From contig NC_049988.1 of assembly GCF_000003815.2 (NCBI RefSeq), positions 5,486,758 through 5,517,130 of the forward strand: DNA of 30,373 nt, read 5' to 3'. The notes under the pieces were generated by a model. It was not told where the DNA came from. It searched no databases and worked only from the letters and a program-made list of their open reading frames with translations. This DNA comes from Branchiostoma floridae. Its lineage: Eukaryota; Chordata; Leptocardii; Amphioxiformes; Branchiostomatidae. A program made the translations under genes and the position numbers. Shown piece by piece: positions 1 to 9,200 of this stretch (the first letter of the stretch is position 1; each line of letters opens with the position of its first letter).

Positions 1-250
1 TTTCAGGTCATTTGGTTGTGAAACCAGGGTACAGGGGCCAAAAAATGTACTTTTTGGGCCGAAAATGCCAAAAAAAGTCACAAAATTCAGCATTTTGTTC
101 TATTATATGGCAAACCAGTTATCAACCCATGTGTGTACATGTCCAGGACATTCCTGTACCAAATTTCAGGTCATTTGGTTGCAATACCAGGGTGCTGGGG
201 CCAAAATGTACATTTGTTGGTCTAAAAATGACCAAAAAAACTCAATAAAA
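1..250. repeat. Two-unit degenerate tandem repeat, period about 163 bases
   Basis: The first 50 bases recur at 164-210: both units open with TTTCAGGTCATTTGGTTG, followed by an ACCAGGGT..GGGGCCAAAA block and then a run of CCAAAAAAA. The left unit may continue beyond the window edge. The open frames here run across both units in low-complexity sequence and look like chance. A weaker relative of the same wording (CCAAAAATCAAGC, then GGTCAATAAAAATGGTC) lies at about 505-575, so this is probably part of an interspersed family. Confidence 0.7.
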
Positions 251-972
251 TCATTTTAAAGGCAATAATAAAAAAAATTTAGAACAGCCCTGCTTTTATA
301 AGTGATAGGTAAGTTCCTCTGCTACATAAAATGAAACTGAGATTCATTTTTGGTAAGCTATGACTGTTTTTCCAGGAATAATTCTATGGTTACGATTTTC
401 TTGAAATGGAAATATTGGTTTACTCTCGGGGCCACCACGGTCCGATACGTGAAAGTCCCAAACTTTTTTTTACATATGATGTATACAAAGGTTCAAACTA
501 TAATTGTGCCAAAAATCAAGCAAATTGATTTGCCTGTAAATGAGCTAATGGTCAATAAAAATGGTCAAAAAAGTGATTTTTGTCAATTTGGGAAATCCAG
601 GAAAACACATCATTTTTAAACATCTGCTGCACCTCACTACAAAAACATTTTGAGCATCACTATATATGCTTTGGTCAATTAGAATATGGGTAATAACATA
701 TCCGAGAAACAATAAAATATCTGTTAATTTGTGGGGGCTACAGGAGTCCAAATGAGGCCTATTTTGGACGCGACCAAGGCCTTCCCTTGGTGAAAATCCG
801 CCATTTTGAAAAATGGCCGTTGCCATGGCAACCGGTGACCGCAGATCTAAAACTTTGCCATTTTTGTAGGTTTGGACCAAGGCCCTACCACCACACAAAA
901 TTTAAGGAAAATCGATTTTTTTAGTTTGGCCAACTTTTTCTGATTTTGCTTGGTTTTTACAAACACAATAAC
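251..972. other. AT-rich non-coding stretch, partly repeat-derived
   Basis: No gene is recognisable. Bases 470-620 resemble the 1-250 repeat loosely. At 800-817 GCCATTTT and AAAATGGC form an 8-bp hairpin with a GA loop, directly beside the 14-base palindrome at 819-832. The 117-codon minus-strand open frame across 545-898 shows no domain or convincing composition. Confidence 0.5.
819..832. promoter_or_regulatory. Perfect RFX X-box-type palindrome
   Basis: GTTGCCATGGCAAC is a perfect 14-base palindrome that fits the X-box bound by RFX factors (GTNRCC, 0-3 spacer, RGYAAC), which in animals often controls ciliary genes. Only the motif is seen. No promoter is recognised next to it, and it may simply belong to an interspersed repeat. 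Confidence 0.3.
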
Positions 973-1028
973 ATAGGATGAAGGAGAATTCTTGTTACAA
1001 GAACAACAAGAATTCTACTTCATCCTAT
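973..1028. repeat. Hairpin with 24-bp near-perfect stem and 8-base loop
   Basis: Arms 973-996 and 1005-1028 are reverse complements except for one position (23 of 24), with the loop at 997-1004. Each arm carries GAATTCT. A stem this good is unlikely by chance. It could be a small inverted-repeat element or a pre-miRNA-sized hairpin, and the sequence cannot decide which. Confidence 0.7.
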
Positions 1029-1470
1029 ATTCTACCAACTTGATGAAATTATTTTCCGAACATAATAACATAATAATCATGTAAATCCGTTATTGTTCGA
1101 TGATGTAATGGATACTCTGAATTATCTTCATCAAAGAAAACCATTTGGCATGTTTAGACCATCGTATCCCTTTATATGAAAAAGAATAGAGCTAACGTTT
1201 AGGAAGTGAATACGTGCCCATTTTTGAGATGCTTTCCTTAATATTTAACAAATATTCACCTAGCATATTCAGTATACACTAAATATCTAAAAGATCAATT
1301 ACCTTTCCTATATTTTCGTTAATGTTTGGTGAACAAAACAAATAGCCAATGAACACGGTTTTGAATTTCTTGAATAACCGTTTAGCTGAGAACTGAAAAG
1401 AAAACGAAATGTCATTAGAAAGCCGCACCTTGTCTTGCCTGTGATGTACGGAAGGCGATCCGTGCCTCAC

Positions 1471-1566
1471 CACGGTTCTCGCGCCCCCCCTGGTCAGGTC
1501 CTCCCGGAACGTGCCGCCAGGAGGGAAGCTCGGGTAATACTGGGATATGTAGTACTGGTGGCGAGT
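1471..1566 (-). CDS. Candidate internal exon (32 codons), unknown protein
   Basis: On the minus strand a long pyrimidine tract ending in ATTCCATCAG stands just above 1566. It is followed by 96 bases open in phase 0 and then a GTG|GTGAGG donor at 1470-1465. The peptide starts TRHQYYISQYYPSF and ends GGARTV, rich in Tyr, Pro, Gly and Arg, like a cytoplasmic tail or linker. A TGA lies in frame inside the pyrimidine tract, as expected if the frame begins at the splice site. The segment is GC-richer than its surroundings. It is phase-compatible with the candidate exon at 2502-2599. No family is recognised. A chance open frame remains possible. Confidence 0.3.
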
Positions 1567-2501
1567 CTGATGGAATGATAGGAAAAGAAAACGTCAGGTC
1601 TGCAAAGCACTTGACAGTTTATGTTTTCCAAGTTGTCGGTCACTGTATAGTTAAATGAAAGGAAATAATGTAGAGAACTGCTATTGTTTGATTCGGTGAC
1701 AGGTGTCTGTAGCATGAAAAGGCTCACATAGCCTTTTGTTAGCAGCAATGCCCTACACCCATGGCGTAAATAATCTTCATATATACAGCCATGCGAATGG
1801 ATAGAAGACGAATAGTGAACCACACAACACCAGCAATTATTCATACTTTTAGACAATAAAACCATCGCCATGCCAATTTTTTTAATGCCACAGAAATTCA
1901 AGCCGTTTCGTAGTTATGTGACGAGACAGTCCCCCCTTTGAAGAGTTAGACTTTTTTCTACGCCCACAAACACCCATGGTTCCAGAATTTTAGTAAGCCT
2001 TAGTTTATTTTAGTGAATAAAAGAATATTAACAATAGGGAAAGACCGCTTGCGCGAGAGAAATGACTATTACATTTAATATCACAACAGTTTGTATCCCA
2101 TAGAATCTTCCATATTCTTTTGCCAATACCCTTCAAATGATACAAGTAATGCTTCGAAATGGAATACCTATAATATTTCCAAAATGACATACTTATGATA
2201 ATACTTCCAAAGGACGTAAATACTTCGTAGATGATCAGTTGTACGTCCTCTAAAAGGAATACCTGTCGCACCCTGTAACATGAGGTTTGAAGAGTGCAAA
2301 AAATCATCTTAGACGTATATGATTGTTGTATTTCATGATACGTGGTCCATTGCAAAAAGGAGCTTCAAAATGAATACTATTTTACCTTCGGTAGACATTC
2401 TTTGGTACTGTTTAAACAAAGGAAATTGATTGTTGTCATCATAGAGCCTACTACAGCCAAATATGGCTATTGGTTAGAGACCAAATCAACGCAGGAGATA
2501 C
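1567..2501 (-). other. Putative intron or plain AT-rich sequence
   Basis: If the two flanking candidate exons are real, this is their 935-base intron on the minus strand. Open frames of up to 135 codons run through it (1494-1901, 2005-2355), but their composition follows the AT-rich base content and no motif stands out. A microexon-like 22-base segment with splice-like flanks at about 2389-2410 would break the phase and is not called. Confidence 0.3.
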
Positions 2502-2599
2502 CTCTTCTATTGTCGGTCCAACCGTCTGCGGCACAGTTGCTGTAGGTGTAGGGGCTTGCGTCTGAGCATTCCTCCGGAAGCGGTCAGTTTTCTCTTCAC
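2502..2599 (-). CDS. Candidate internal exon (98 bases), unknown protein
   Basis: On the minus strand a T-rich tract (ten T) followed by CGTATATTCCAAAG forms an acceptor at 2601-2600. The exon is 98 bases, entering with two bases of a split codon and leaving in phase 0 at a GAAGAG|GTATCT donor. Reading in that phase gives a charged start (EEKTDRFRRNAQ) and then a Thr/Pro-rich run (TQAPTPTATVPQTVGPTIEE), resembling an extracellular stalk or linker. Another frame has a Cys-bearing peptide but carries stops near the acceptor. Its phase-0 exit matches the phase-0 entry of the exon at 1471-1566. The protein is not recognised. Confidence 0.27.
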
Positions 2600-2789
2600 C
2601 TTTGGAATATACGAAAAAAAAAAGAATTACAAAACTAGAGTTCCATGACCCCATACCCTCGCCAAAAGATCCATCCTTTACAACTACCGCATTTTCTGAT
2701 AATGTATACAAATGAGGATCTCATTTGCTTAATCAAATTCAACGATGTTTACCTGTATATAACTTTCAAATGCTACAATTAAGAAGTTC

Positions 2790-3340
2790 CCGTCATTTAC
2801 AATGACATAAAAGCAATTTCTCATTAATCATGCAAATCAAGTCTTTATCAATATTCCTCTCTTAGTTACAAATGTCACATTTTGCAATGGTCCTATAATG
2901 GAACTGAGCGTGTTAACATGATTTCCTAATTAATCATGCAAATAAGATACTAATTTTCATAATCAATATGTTATTATATGAAGCATCGCGTAAGCTATCT
3001 ACATTCCAAAAATTAAAACAATGCGTCATTCCCTTCTTAAGTTATTCCCTTTGAAAGTCTGACACTAAACCTGCCCTGCAGTTCCAAAACAAGCTGCTAG
3101 GGGGCCAAAACCTATACCATGTACTCTTGATATCAAGATCTGTCTACCACTGAAAAATCAGTACGGTAATAGGCCTCTAGAGGACCGAAAATCTAATCGT
3201 TTCAAGGTGTTATCAAGATCTACCCACATACCAAATATCAATACAATCCATCCAGGCGTTCTTGAGTTCTGCTGGTCTTCTATATAGAAACATATATAAA
3301 ACGCTACCCAAAACATAACCTTGCCATTCTGGCGAAAGTA
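2790..3340 (+). repeat. Interspersed repeat 'family B' (ATGCAAAT / TACCAAATATCA type), copy 1
   Basis: This copy contains ATCATGCAAAT twice, then the phrases TTCCCTTCTTAAGTTATTCC, CCCTGCAGTTCCAAAAC, CTAGGGGGCCAAAACC, ACCACTGAAAAATCAGTA and TACCCACATACCAAATATCA followed by ATCCATCCAGGCGTTCTTGAG. The same phrases in the same order occur at 10050-10570, 18570-18760, 18840-19200 and 26315-26590, and in reverse at 28545-28790. No coding capacity is seen, so the family looks non-autonomous. Element borders are approximate. Confidence 0.65.
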
Positions 3341-3349
3341 ATAATCGTG

Positions 3350-3550
3350 ACATCGTGTGGCGCAATTGGTACGGTGTTTGACCCAGACTCCAGAGATAAC
3401 GGGTTCGAAGCCGCTGATTTTTCCGCATGATGTGCCCTTGGGAAAGGCACTTAACAGGACTTTTCTCACTTCACTCAGGTTAAAATGCGTACTTGTACCA
3501 AGGTTCGGTTATGACCGTTACTCGGATAGGACGTTGACCCTATTAAAACT
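3350..3550 (+). repeat. tRNA-derived SINE with intact pol III A and B boxes
   Basis: A tRNA-like head has an A box TGGCGCAATTGG at 3358-3369 and a B box GGTTCGAAGCC at 3402-3412, both matching the RNA polymerase III internal promoter consensus with tRNA-like spacing. It continues as CCCTTGGGAAAGGCACTTAA and, near 3515-3560, TCGGATAGGACGTT followed by a GGGAGGGGG stretch, a body wording I associate with widespread animal SINEs. The 3' border is not defined and there is no clear A-rich tail or flanking duplication. It abuts interspersed-repeat copy 1. Confidence 0.65.
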
Positions 3551-3574
3551 GGGGAGGGGGCGGGGGTCTTTTTC

Positions 3575-3690
3575 GGCAAATTTCATGTCGCATAACTCCA
3601 GAACGGCTTACGCTAGAGCCATCAAAACTGGTATTTTTTCCAAACATTTGGCAACAATATCTTAGAGTTGGGACTGTTTATAAAGGTTAG
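3575..3690 (-). repeat. Second interspersed family ('family C'), copy 1
   Basis: Read in reverse, GAACGGCTTACG, the CAAAACTGGTAT block and the T-rich continuation correspond to GATACCAAGTTTGGTGTCC and CGTAAGCCGTTC at 16165-16205. The match is imperfect but ordered over roughly 60 bases. No coding sequence is seen. Confidence 0.4.
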
Positions 3691-3710
3691 ACATCCAGGT
3701 AAGCAATATT

Positions 3711-3760
3711 CAAATACAATTCAATCTCTACAACTGGATAAAAAAACGTGTTTGGATAGA
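3711..3760 (-). mobile_element. 3'-terminal fragment of a Penelope-like element
   Basis: CTCTACAACTGGATAAAAA with its left flank CAAATACAATTCAAT matches 17468-17500 almost base for base. There it forms the extreme 3' end of a minus-strand Penelope-like element whose GIY-YIG region can be read. Only the end is present here, in the same orientation, which suggests a severely 5'-truncated insertion. Confidence 0.5.
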
Positions 3761-4499
3761 GTTTGGAATACTTTGCAATTTTTCATGTTGCGTTTGTTGA
3801 CAGGCATTTCGCTAATTTCGGTTTTAACAATGTCTTTCTTGATATATTACTGCTATCTTATTACATGAATAAAATCTTGTTATCTAGAATCTCTTTCATG
3901 AATATGAGTATGGATAAATTATGCTGATTTTATCCAAATAGGTCGACCATATGACCAGATCAAAATAACCTTATTATCCCTCAAAATTTGTAACTACTAA
4001 CTGCCGCTCCCGGTTACAATCGGTTATCAGACGCATGCCCAGTGTTCCGCCCCCGGTTTTAACCGGTATTGGGTATCTCCCAGGAAGAAATTCCTATATT
4101 ATTTCATTGCGTTATCGTGCCGGACTCGGAAGTTGAAAGCTGTCACCAAGTGAGATTAGGTCAGAGGTTAATGTGGATCTAACTCAGAATTCACCTTGGA
4201 GGAGTGGGGGCCAGGTCGCCGGCCCGGAAGAGGCCAGGGAATTCGGGGATGTGTTAACCCAAATAGCAAGGGGACGCCACACGTGGCATGCTTGGGGATT
4301 TAAACTTCCCAGAGCTGCTAACTATGGACACAGCTGTCCTCATGTCAAACTAGCAGTGTGTACGATGTATGTAAATGGTGACAGTTTTGCTCAGCATTCA
4401 ACCTATTCAGTGCACAAAAAAAGAGATTCGGTGACCAGGTGATTTTATTTTTGTGTAATTTTATGACAGGTATTAATGTGAAAATTATATATTTAATTG
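3761..4499. other. Non-coding; contains a GC-rich island at 4190-4340
   Basis: Mostly AT-rich without recognisable genes. Bases 4190-4340 are markedly GC-richer and are open on both strands (plus frame 4173-4442; a minus frame ends at a CTCCAAG|GTGAAT donor-like site near 4193), and carry a CACGTG E-box at 4280-4285. Neither reading resembles a family I know, so no exon is called. At about 4054-4067 CCGGTT and AACCGG form a tiny inverted repeat. Confidence 0.35.
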
Positions 4500-5230
4500 C
4501 TTTTTACATGTTTATTACCCTATTACCCTTGAATTGATGTCAAGTTTATATACATGTCTAATGATAGACAGCAATGTAATCTTTCACCGGATATGTAGCA
4601 TGTGTATGTACCATCTTGTGTAAAGTATGGAGTGTAATCTATTCTAATGAATGGTTAGTTCAGCACGCTAGACAATTCAAGTCATAAACTCACGTGTAGT
4701 GACACCTGTGTACCATGCTTTCTCATGTATGAAATGCTGATGTTGTCAGGACATCTCAGGAACTGTATGGCTAGGGTACGGAATACATTCTGTATATTGT
4801 TGGTACCAGGGTGGATTGTATTGAAATAATGTGGAAATTGTACCTTATGAGTTATATTGCTGTTGTACCTTTTTATTGCCTTTGTAGTTCATCTTGCAAA
4901 GATACACTCCTGAAACTAATATGCACTAGAAGGTTTTATCTGATATGTCATACATGTATGTACCATCTTTTTAGAAAGATTGTAATGTGTTGAAAAGGAT
5001 CAGTGGTTCAGCTAAATAGTCAGTTCAGCACCCTGGGCAGTATATGGTCATAAACTTACCTGCAATAGTACTTGTGTACCAATTTATCCCATGTATGTAA
5101 CTCTATCTTAAGGAATCTCAGGAATGCTGTAGGATACATACCCATACTTTTTTTATATAGTTTGGGGACTGTAATACAAAAACTTCATGAAAACAGATGT
5201 TTTATTGCAGTATTACCCTCGTAATTCATT
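4500..5230. repeat. Degenerate tandem repeat, period about 350-370 bases
   Basis: Ordered landmarks recur: GATATGT..TGTATGTACCATCTT at 4590 and 4942, TTAGTTCAGCAC / TCAGTTCAGCAC at about 4653 and 5021, and CATAAACT..CTTGTGTACCA-type blocks at 4683 and 5050. A third partial start (TGTTTTATTGCAGTATTACCC) at about 5193 resembles 4870 and 4510. Divergence is high, so the duplication is old. No coding potential is seen. Confidence 0.45.
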
Positions 5231-5321
5231 ACTAGTGATATCAGGCTACATTTAGAATATTCCTTCTTAAAGTATCTTTAAGACAGTTTTTAGCTTTCCA
5301 ATGATGTATGGCGTGGTATGT

Positions 5322-5911
5322 TCAATAGAGTTAATTCCAGTTGTGGCGGCCATGTTGGATTTCCGGGGTCATCCGGGGTCATGGCACCAGAACGAGACTG
5401 CAGGTGGTACCAGCTGGGCATTCTACTATATAGGCTGTATTGCAGACATAAGTATGCCATCTTCGGGAGTGCATTTCACCCCTCTAATGTTAACAACTGC
5501 ACAATATATGCCTGTTATATATAGAAAATATTGTTTGGGACATTTGAATTTGATTTTGGTGATATTTTTTAATCAATTTTTCACATTTTTTATGGGTGAC
5601 CTGAGAACAATTAGTGTCAGTGTTTATATCATCCATGAGTGCTTTGTATTGGTAAGTGTGATATAGTAGGTTTACTATTGGGATTAAACCCTACAAATAC
5701 ACAAAATATGGGGATGACATCTTTGCGGGTAGAAATTTAGAAGACATTTGGCAGTTGTTCTGATGATGTATTGATGCCAAGATCCGTTCTGCAAACTACG
5801 CTCTATGGGAATGTCATGCCAGGTGTGCTCCTTTACTTTCTTCCCAAATCATGTTTTCATTGTTTTATTCTAGTTTAAACAACATAACGGTACACAACAA
5901 ATTCCACATGT
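5322..5911 (+). repeat. Left arm of a large fold-back structure
   Basis: From TCAATAGAGTTAATTCCAG onward this arm is the reverse complement of 6385-6986. The outer 330 or so bases are more than 90% identical by eye. Further in, identity drops and small indels appear, including an extra block near 5655-5690. Both arms keep a frame of over 100 codons open across the conserved part. This left copy has a 6-base insertion that does not disturb the frame. The peptide (SIELIPVVAAMLDF, then GGTSWAFYYIGCIADISMPS) matches no family I know. No flanking target duplication is visible. Confidence 0.8.
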
Positions 5912-5930
5912 ACGGCCTCGAGGCGCTAGG

Positions 5931-6084
5931 NNNNNNNNNNNNNNNNNNNNNNNNNNNNNNNNNNNNNNNNNNNNNNNNNNNNNNNNNNNNNNNNNNNNNN
6001 NNNNNNNNNNNNNNNNNNNNNNNNNNNNNNNNNNNNNNNNNNNNNNNNNNNNNNNNNNNNNNNNNNNNNNNNNNNNNNNNNNNN
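5931..6084. other. Assembly gap (154 N)
   Basis: A run of N lies between the two arms of the fold-back structure, exactly where an inverted repeat would hinder assembly. The true length and content are unknown. Confidence 0.98.
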
Positions 6085-6149
6085 GTCCATTTCCCCCACA
6101 CTGATCTGAAACTGGCATGAAGTCCGAGTTTTTAGAGTAATGTTAGGGT

Positions 6150-6271
6150 CGACTCTAGCCTGAGTATCATCCTAGTTGGTTACGGAGGCTCTCATACTCA
6201 CCCCTCTGGTTTGTGAGGGGTGAGTATGGGAGCCCGGGTAGCTACCTAGGATGACACTCAGGCTAGAGTCG
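6150..6271. repeat. 57-bp-arm hairpin element inside the fold-back
   Basis: Arms 6150-6206 and 6215-6271 start and end with CGACTCTAGCCTGAGT and its complement, and meet at CTCACCCCTC / GAGGGGTGAG around an 8-base loop. About 49 of 57 positions pair. It resembles a miniature inverted-repeat element or the core of a fold-back element. No protein is encoded. Confidence 0.85.
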
Positions 6272-6384
6272 CTCCTCCGCTGGCACTTATAATCGAAGTT
6301 ATGTTTTTTTTCCACCTTGGCATTGAAAAAATTGCAAAAACAACAGTAAACAATCTGCTACATTTCATCCCACAATATTATACA

Positions 6385-6986
6385 ACATGTGGACATTTTT
6401 CTTACGGGGTATGTTGTTTAAACTAAAATAAAACAATAAAAACACTGTCAGATAAATTGGGAAACAAGTAAAGGAGCACACCCGGTACATACACTGCCTT
6501 TCCCTATTGAGTGCCGCAGGATTTTCCCATAGAGCGTAGTTTGCAGAACGGTTCTTGGCATCTAGAAATCATCAGAATAACAGCCAAATGTCTTCTAAAT
6601 TTCTACCAAAAGGTTTGTCACCCCGATATTTCCATGTTTTTGTAGGTTTTAATCACAGATACCGATACACAGCACACATGGAGGATATAAACACTGACAT
6701 TAATTGTTCTCAGGTCACCCGTCAAAAAATGTGAAAAATTAATAAAAAATATCACCAAAATCAAGTTCAAATTTCCAAAACAGTATTTTCTATAGATAAC
6801 AGGCATATATTGTGCAGTTGTTAACCTTAGAGGGGTGAAATGCACTCCCGAAGATGGCATACTTATGTCTGCAATACAGCCTATATAGTAGAATGCCCAG
6901 CTGGTACCACCTGCAGTCTCGTTCTGGTGCCCCGGATGACCCCAGAAATCCAACATGGCCGCCACAACTGGAATTAACTCTATTGA
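6385..6986 (-). repeat. Right arm of a large fold-back structure
   Basis: This is the reverse complement of 5322-5911, ending at CTATTGA with no homology beyond. Read on the minus strand, the frame ending at 6618 keeps the same peptide as the left arm through GGTSWAFYYIGCIADISMPS and on past GDLRTI despite several small indels. Inward of about 6440 the arms diverge and are only recognisable at ACATGTGG and GTTTAAACAACATA. This could be a fold-back transposon or two opposite insertions of one repeat. Confidence 0.8.
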
Positions 6987-7087
6987 GAAGAAATAACATA
7001 AAAACAATAAAACAAAACTTCCTACCCCTTATTTCAAGAGGGTTTGGAAACCCCGGCACACAGAACGCATGTACTGGGCAGAAACGC

Positions 7088-7105
7088 TGACAGTTTAAGG
7101 GTTAA
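7088..7105 (-). repeat. Lone TTAA-flanked transposon end-like motif
   Basis: TGACAGTTTAAGGG followed by TTAA is the mirror of the TTAA-CCCTTAAACTGCCA end at 22082-22099. CCC-starting inverted repeats flanked by TTAA are typical of piggyBac-like elements. No partner end is found nearby, so this is a solo end or a chance match. Just after it, AAAATGTTGAAATGAAC is tandemly repeated at 7110-7143. Confidence 0.35.
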
Positions 7106-7258
7106 TCCGAAAATGTTGAAATGAACAAAAATGTTGAAATGAACATTTAAGTCAATTTTCATTGTCGTTTGCGATTATTTGCTGAAACAAATGTATTTTT
7201 TTGAAAATTCAAGATGGTTGATAAAAGATGGTGGAGCCCAACGGTTATCGTAGATATG

Positions 7259-7462
7259 CATGACGTCTTTTTATGACGTTACTTTGACGTCATTGATGTT
7301 GTTATTGTCAACATAAGTCGTAACAAACATTATTAGTCTGTTATCTGCGCTTGTTGTTACATAGCATGACGTTTTCTGGGAACACCAATTTTTAATGCTT
7401 CCAGCCAATACAGTCAGATTGATGAGGTGATGATAACGTCATATTACGTAATTACAACGTCA
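7259..7462. promoter_or_regulatory. Cluster of CRE/bZIP-like motifs
   Basis: TGACGT or its complement occurs at 7261, 7274, 7285-7292 (the full palindrome TGACGTCA), 7367, 7436-7441 and 7457-7462, with TTACGTAA at 7444-7451. Full and half CREs are bound by CREB/ATF-type factors. The density in about 200 bases is well above expectation for AT-rich DNA. No gene start is recognised next to it, so regulatory function is inferred only. Confidence 0.35.
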
Positions 7463-7984
7463 AATTTCCTAAAATCGTCATATGTTATGTCCACATTTTC
7501 TAAAAATTCGCTTACAGAAACTTACAGGATAGAGAAATAACATGCTAACTTGATAAAAGTAAACGGAAGAACGATTGGTAACATTCCTGGAAAAAGTACA
7601 GGCCTTAAAAACAACAGCACAAACACTCGATTATCGCATAACTAGTCTACCCCTTTCATCGGTATCTGTATCTTCATAACCACCCTACGGCGTTACACAC
7701 CGGTACATCATCCTAACTGGTTGCTGCAACTTCCCCTAATTACAAAAATGAGATCAATCAGTTCATTTTACAACAATCGACACACAGAGAAGCTGAGAAA
7801 GCTTTTGAGGATGGTAACCGTATATATAACAAGCGTTCGTAGAACTCAACCTTCGTGAAATGGGCGAGGGTGTGGTGGTTGGAGGGTGTTTTTTATAGAC
7901 ATCTCAGGGGCTAGCCTTACAGTAAATGATACGTTCGATTGGCAAAAAATTCTCGGAATTCTACAACTTTTTCGAGCCTATGTA
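7463..7984. other. Non-coding, nothing recognised
   Basis: No open frame of interest, RNA gene or repeat copy was recognised here. A short G-rich purine stretch lies at 7861-7890. Confidence 0.4.
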
Positions 7985-8215
7985 GCTGCATCATCCCTTT
8001 GAAGTGGAATAGTTTGCGTTGACAGATTGCCATAGTATTTGGAATGTAGATAGCTTTGTCATGGGCCATGAGCGAGCGAGTGAGTGAGATAGCTTTGGAG
8101 ATGCCTTACATAATCAATTTTTATCATGCAAATCAGGGGCTAATTTGCATAAATAATGAGTTTATACAGTTTATATTACCCACATTATACGCCTACTTCA
8201 TTTCATAATAGCAGA
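7985..8215 (-). repeat. Interspersed repeat family B, reverse copy with octamer hairpin
   Basis: ATGCAAAT (8126-8133) and ATTTGCAT (8143-8150) flank a 9-base spacer, the same arrangement as at 10156-10180 and 18785-18809. The flank GGAATGTAGATAGCTTTGTCATG and the CATCCCTTTGAAGTGGAAT block fit the family read in reverse. Confidence 0.5.
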
Positions 8216-9057
8216 TACTCAAAGATAAGACACATTAGTCAATTCCAAGTCACCATGAGGGTTTTAGGTGATATTTGTAATAAGTCCGAATTATGTTGAA
8301 TAAAAGAATATCTAAACCACAATAATTGTTTTTTTTTTAAATTGACCAAGAAAATATTCATCTATTTGAATTCATTTGAATACTTTAGAAACATTTTGAA
8401 AGTAACTGTACAAAATATTTTTTTTATAATTGTGAAACCTCTGTGTGATTCTTTCAAACTTACAAATATTTGTAAACTTTGCCAAATGGTAAAATTAGTT
8501 TATTGTCCCCATAAAAGTAAGCCCTGTTGTTGCCTCTGTATATTTTTAGATTTCACTGCTGGGCACTGCTGGATCCTTTGTGGTGGGCCATTGTTGCATT
8601 GACACCCAGCCATACTTTGCAAGGATGTGTGAATTGCTATCTTCCCAGCCCACTGACCCATTTACAAAATGTTACAAAAAATGGTAGAAAATGGTAAATA
8701 ATGGTTGAATGCTGTTATCATTATCTAGAAACCATTAGAAGTATCTAATTTCACACCATGAATATTTCCAAAGTTTTACGGACCGGGGAAATATTAATAA
8801 AATTGAAATAATGTTAAAAATATTTCTGAAGTATCAAATGTCGATTCTAGACATATAATTACAAACGTTTGAAATCAATTCTAAACAATGGCAACAAGCA
8901 TCCGCACGATGACTTGGAATGGACTCTAACTAACAAAGAGAGAAATATTAGCCTAATTGAGTTGTGTACTAATATGTCCGATTGATAAAAATCCCGGAAT
9001 TGACAGCAAGTTTTCCGCGCGTACGCAATCGAATCATCCATTTAGATGGTAATAACA
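8216..9057. other. AT-rich non-coding stretch
   Basis: No gene is recognised. The open frames at 8342-8602 (+) and 8859-9041 (-) have no motif and no splice-site support. GGTAGAAAATGGTAAATAATGG near 8680 is a weak internal repetition. Confidence 0.45.
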
Positions 9058-9200
9058 ACGGGACCGTTGACGGTTCGTCATGATTTTTGATCTCTAGATA
9101 ACTTGGGGGTGCCTTCTATAATCAAGTTCTATTAATGCTAACCAGGGGCTATTTTACACAATTAATTAATCCGCAGCATTTCATAACAGGACAGTCAAAC
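9058..9200 (-). repeat. Interspersed repeat family B, short reverse copy
   Basis: GTTGACGGTTCGTCATGATTTTTGAT followed by the ATCAAGTTCTATTAATGC and CCAGGGGCTATTTTAC blocks parallels the reverse-oriented copies at 28680-28790 and 8115-8150. It is a degenerate fragment. The octamer pair has decayed. Confidence 0.4.

Noticed and set aside
1494-1901. 135-codon minus-strand frame
   Set aside because: The frame overlaps the candidate exon 1471-1566 in a different phase, and its composition reflects base content. No motif.
4173-4442. 89-codon plus-strand frame in a GC-rich island
   Set aside because: Both strands are open, no acceptor or known domain is present, and composition alone is not enough.
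5851-6120. Open frames across the N run at 5931-6084 (and similarly at 18325-18650 and 21338-21712)
   Set aside because: Unknown bases cannot show stops. These frames are artefacts of the gaps.
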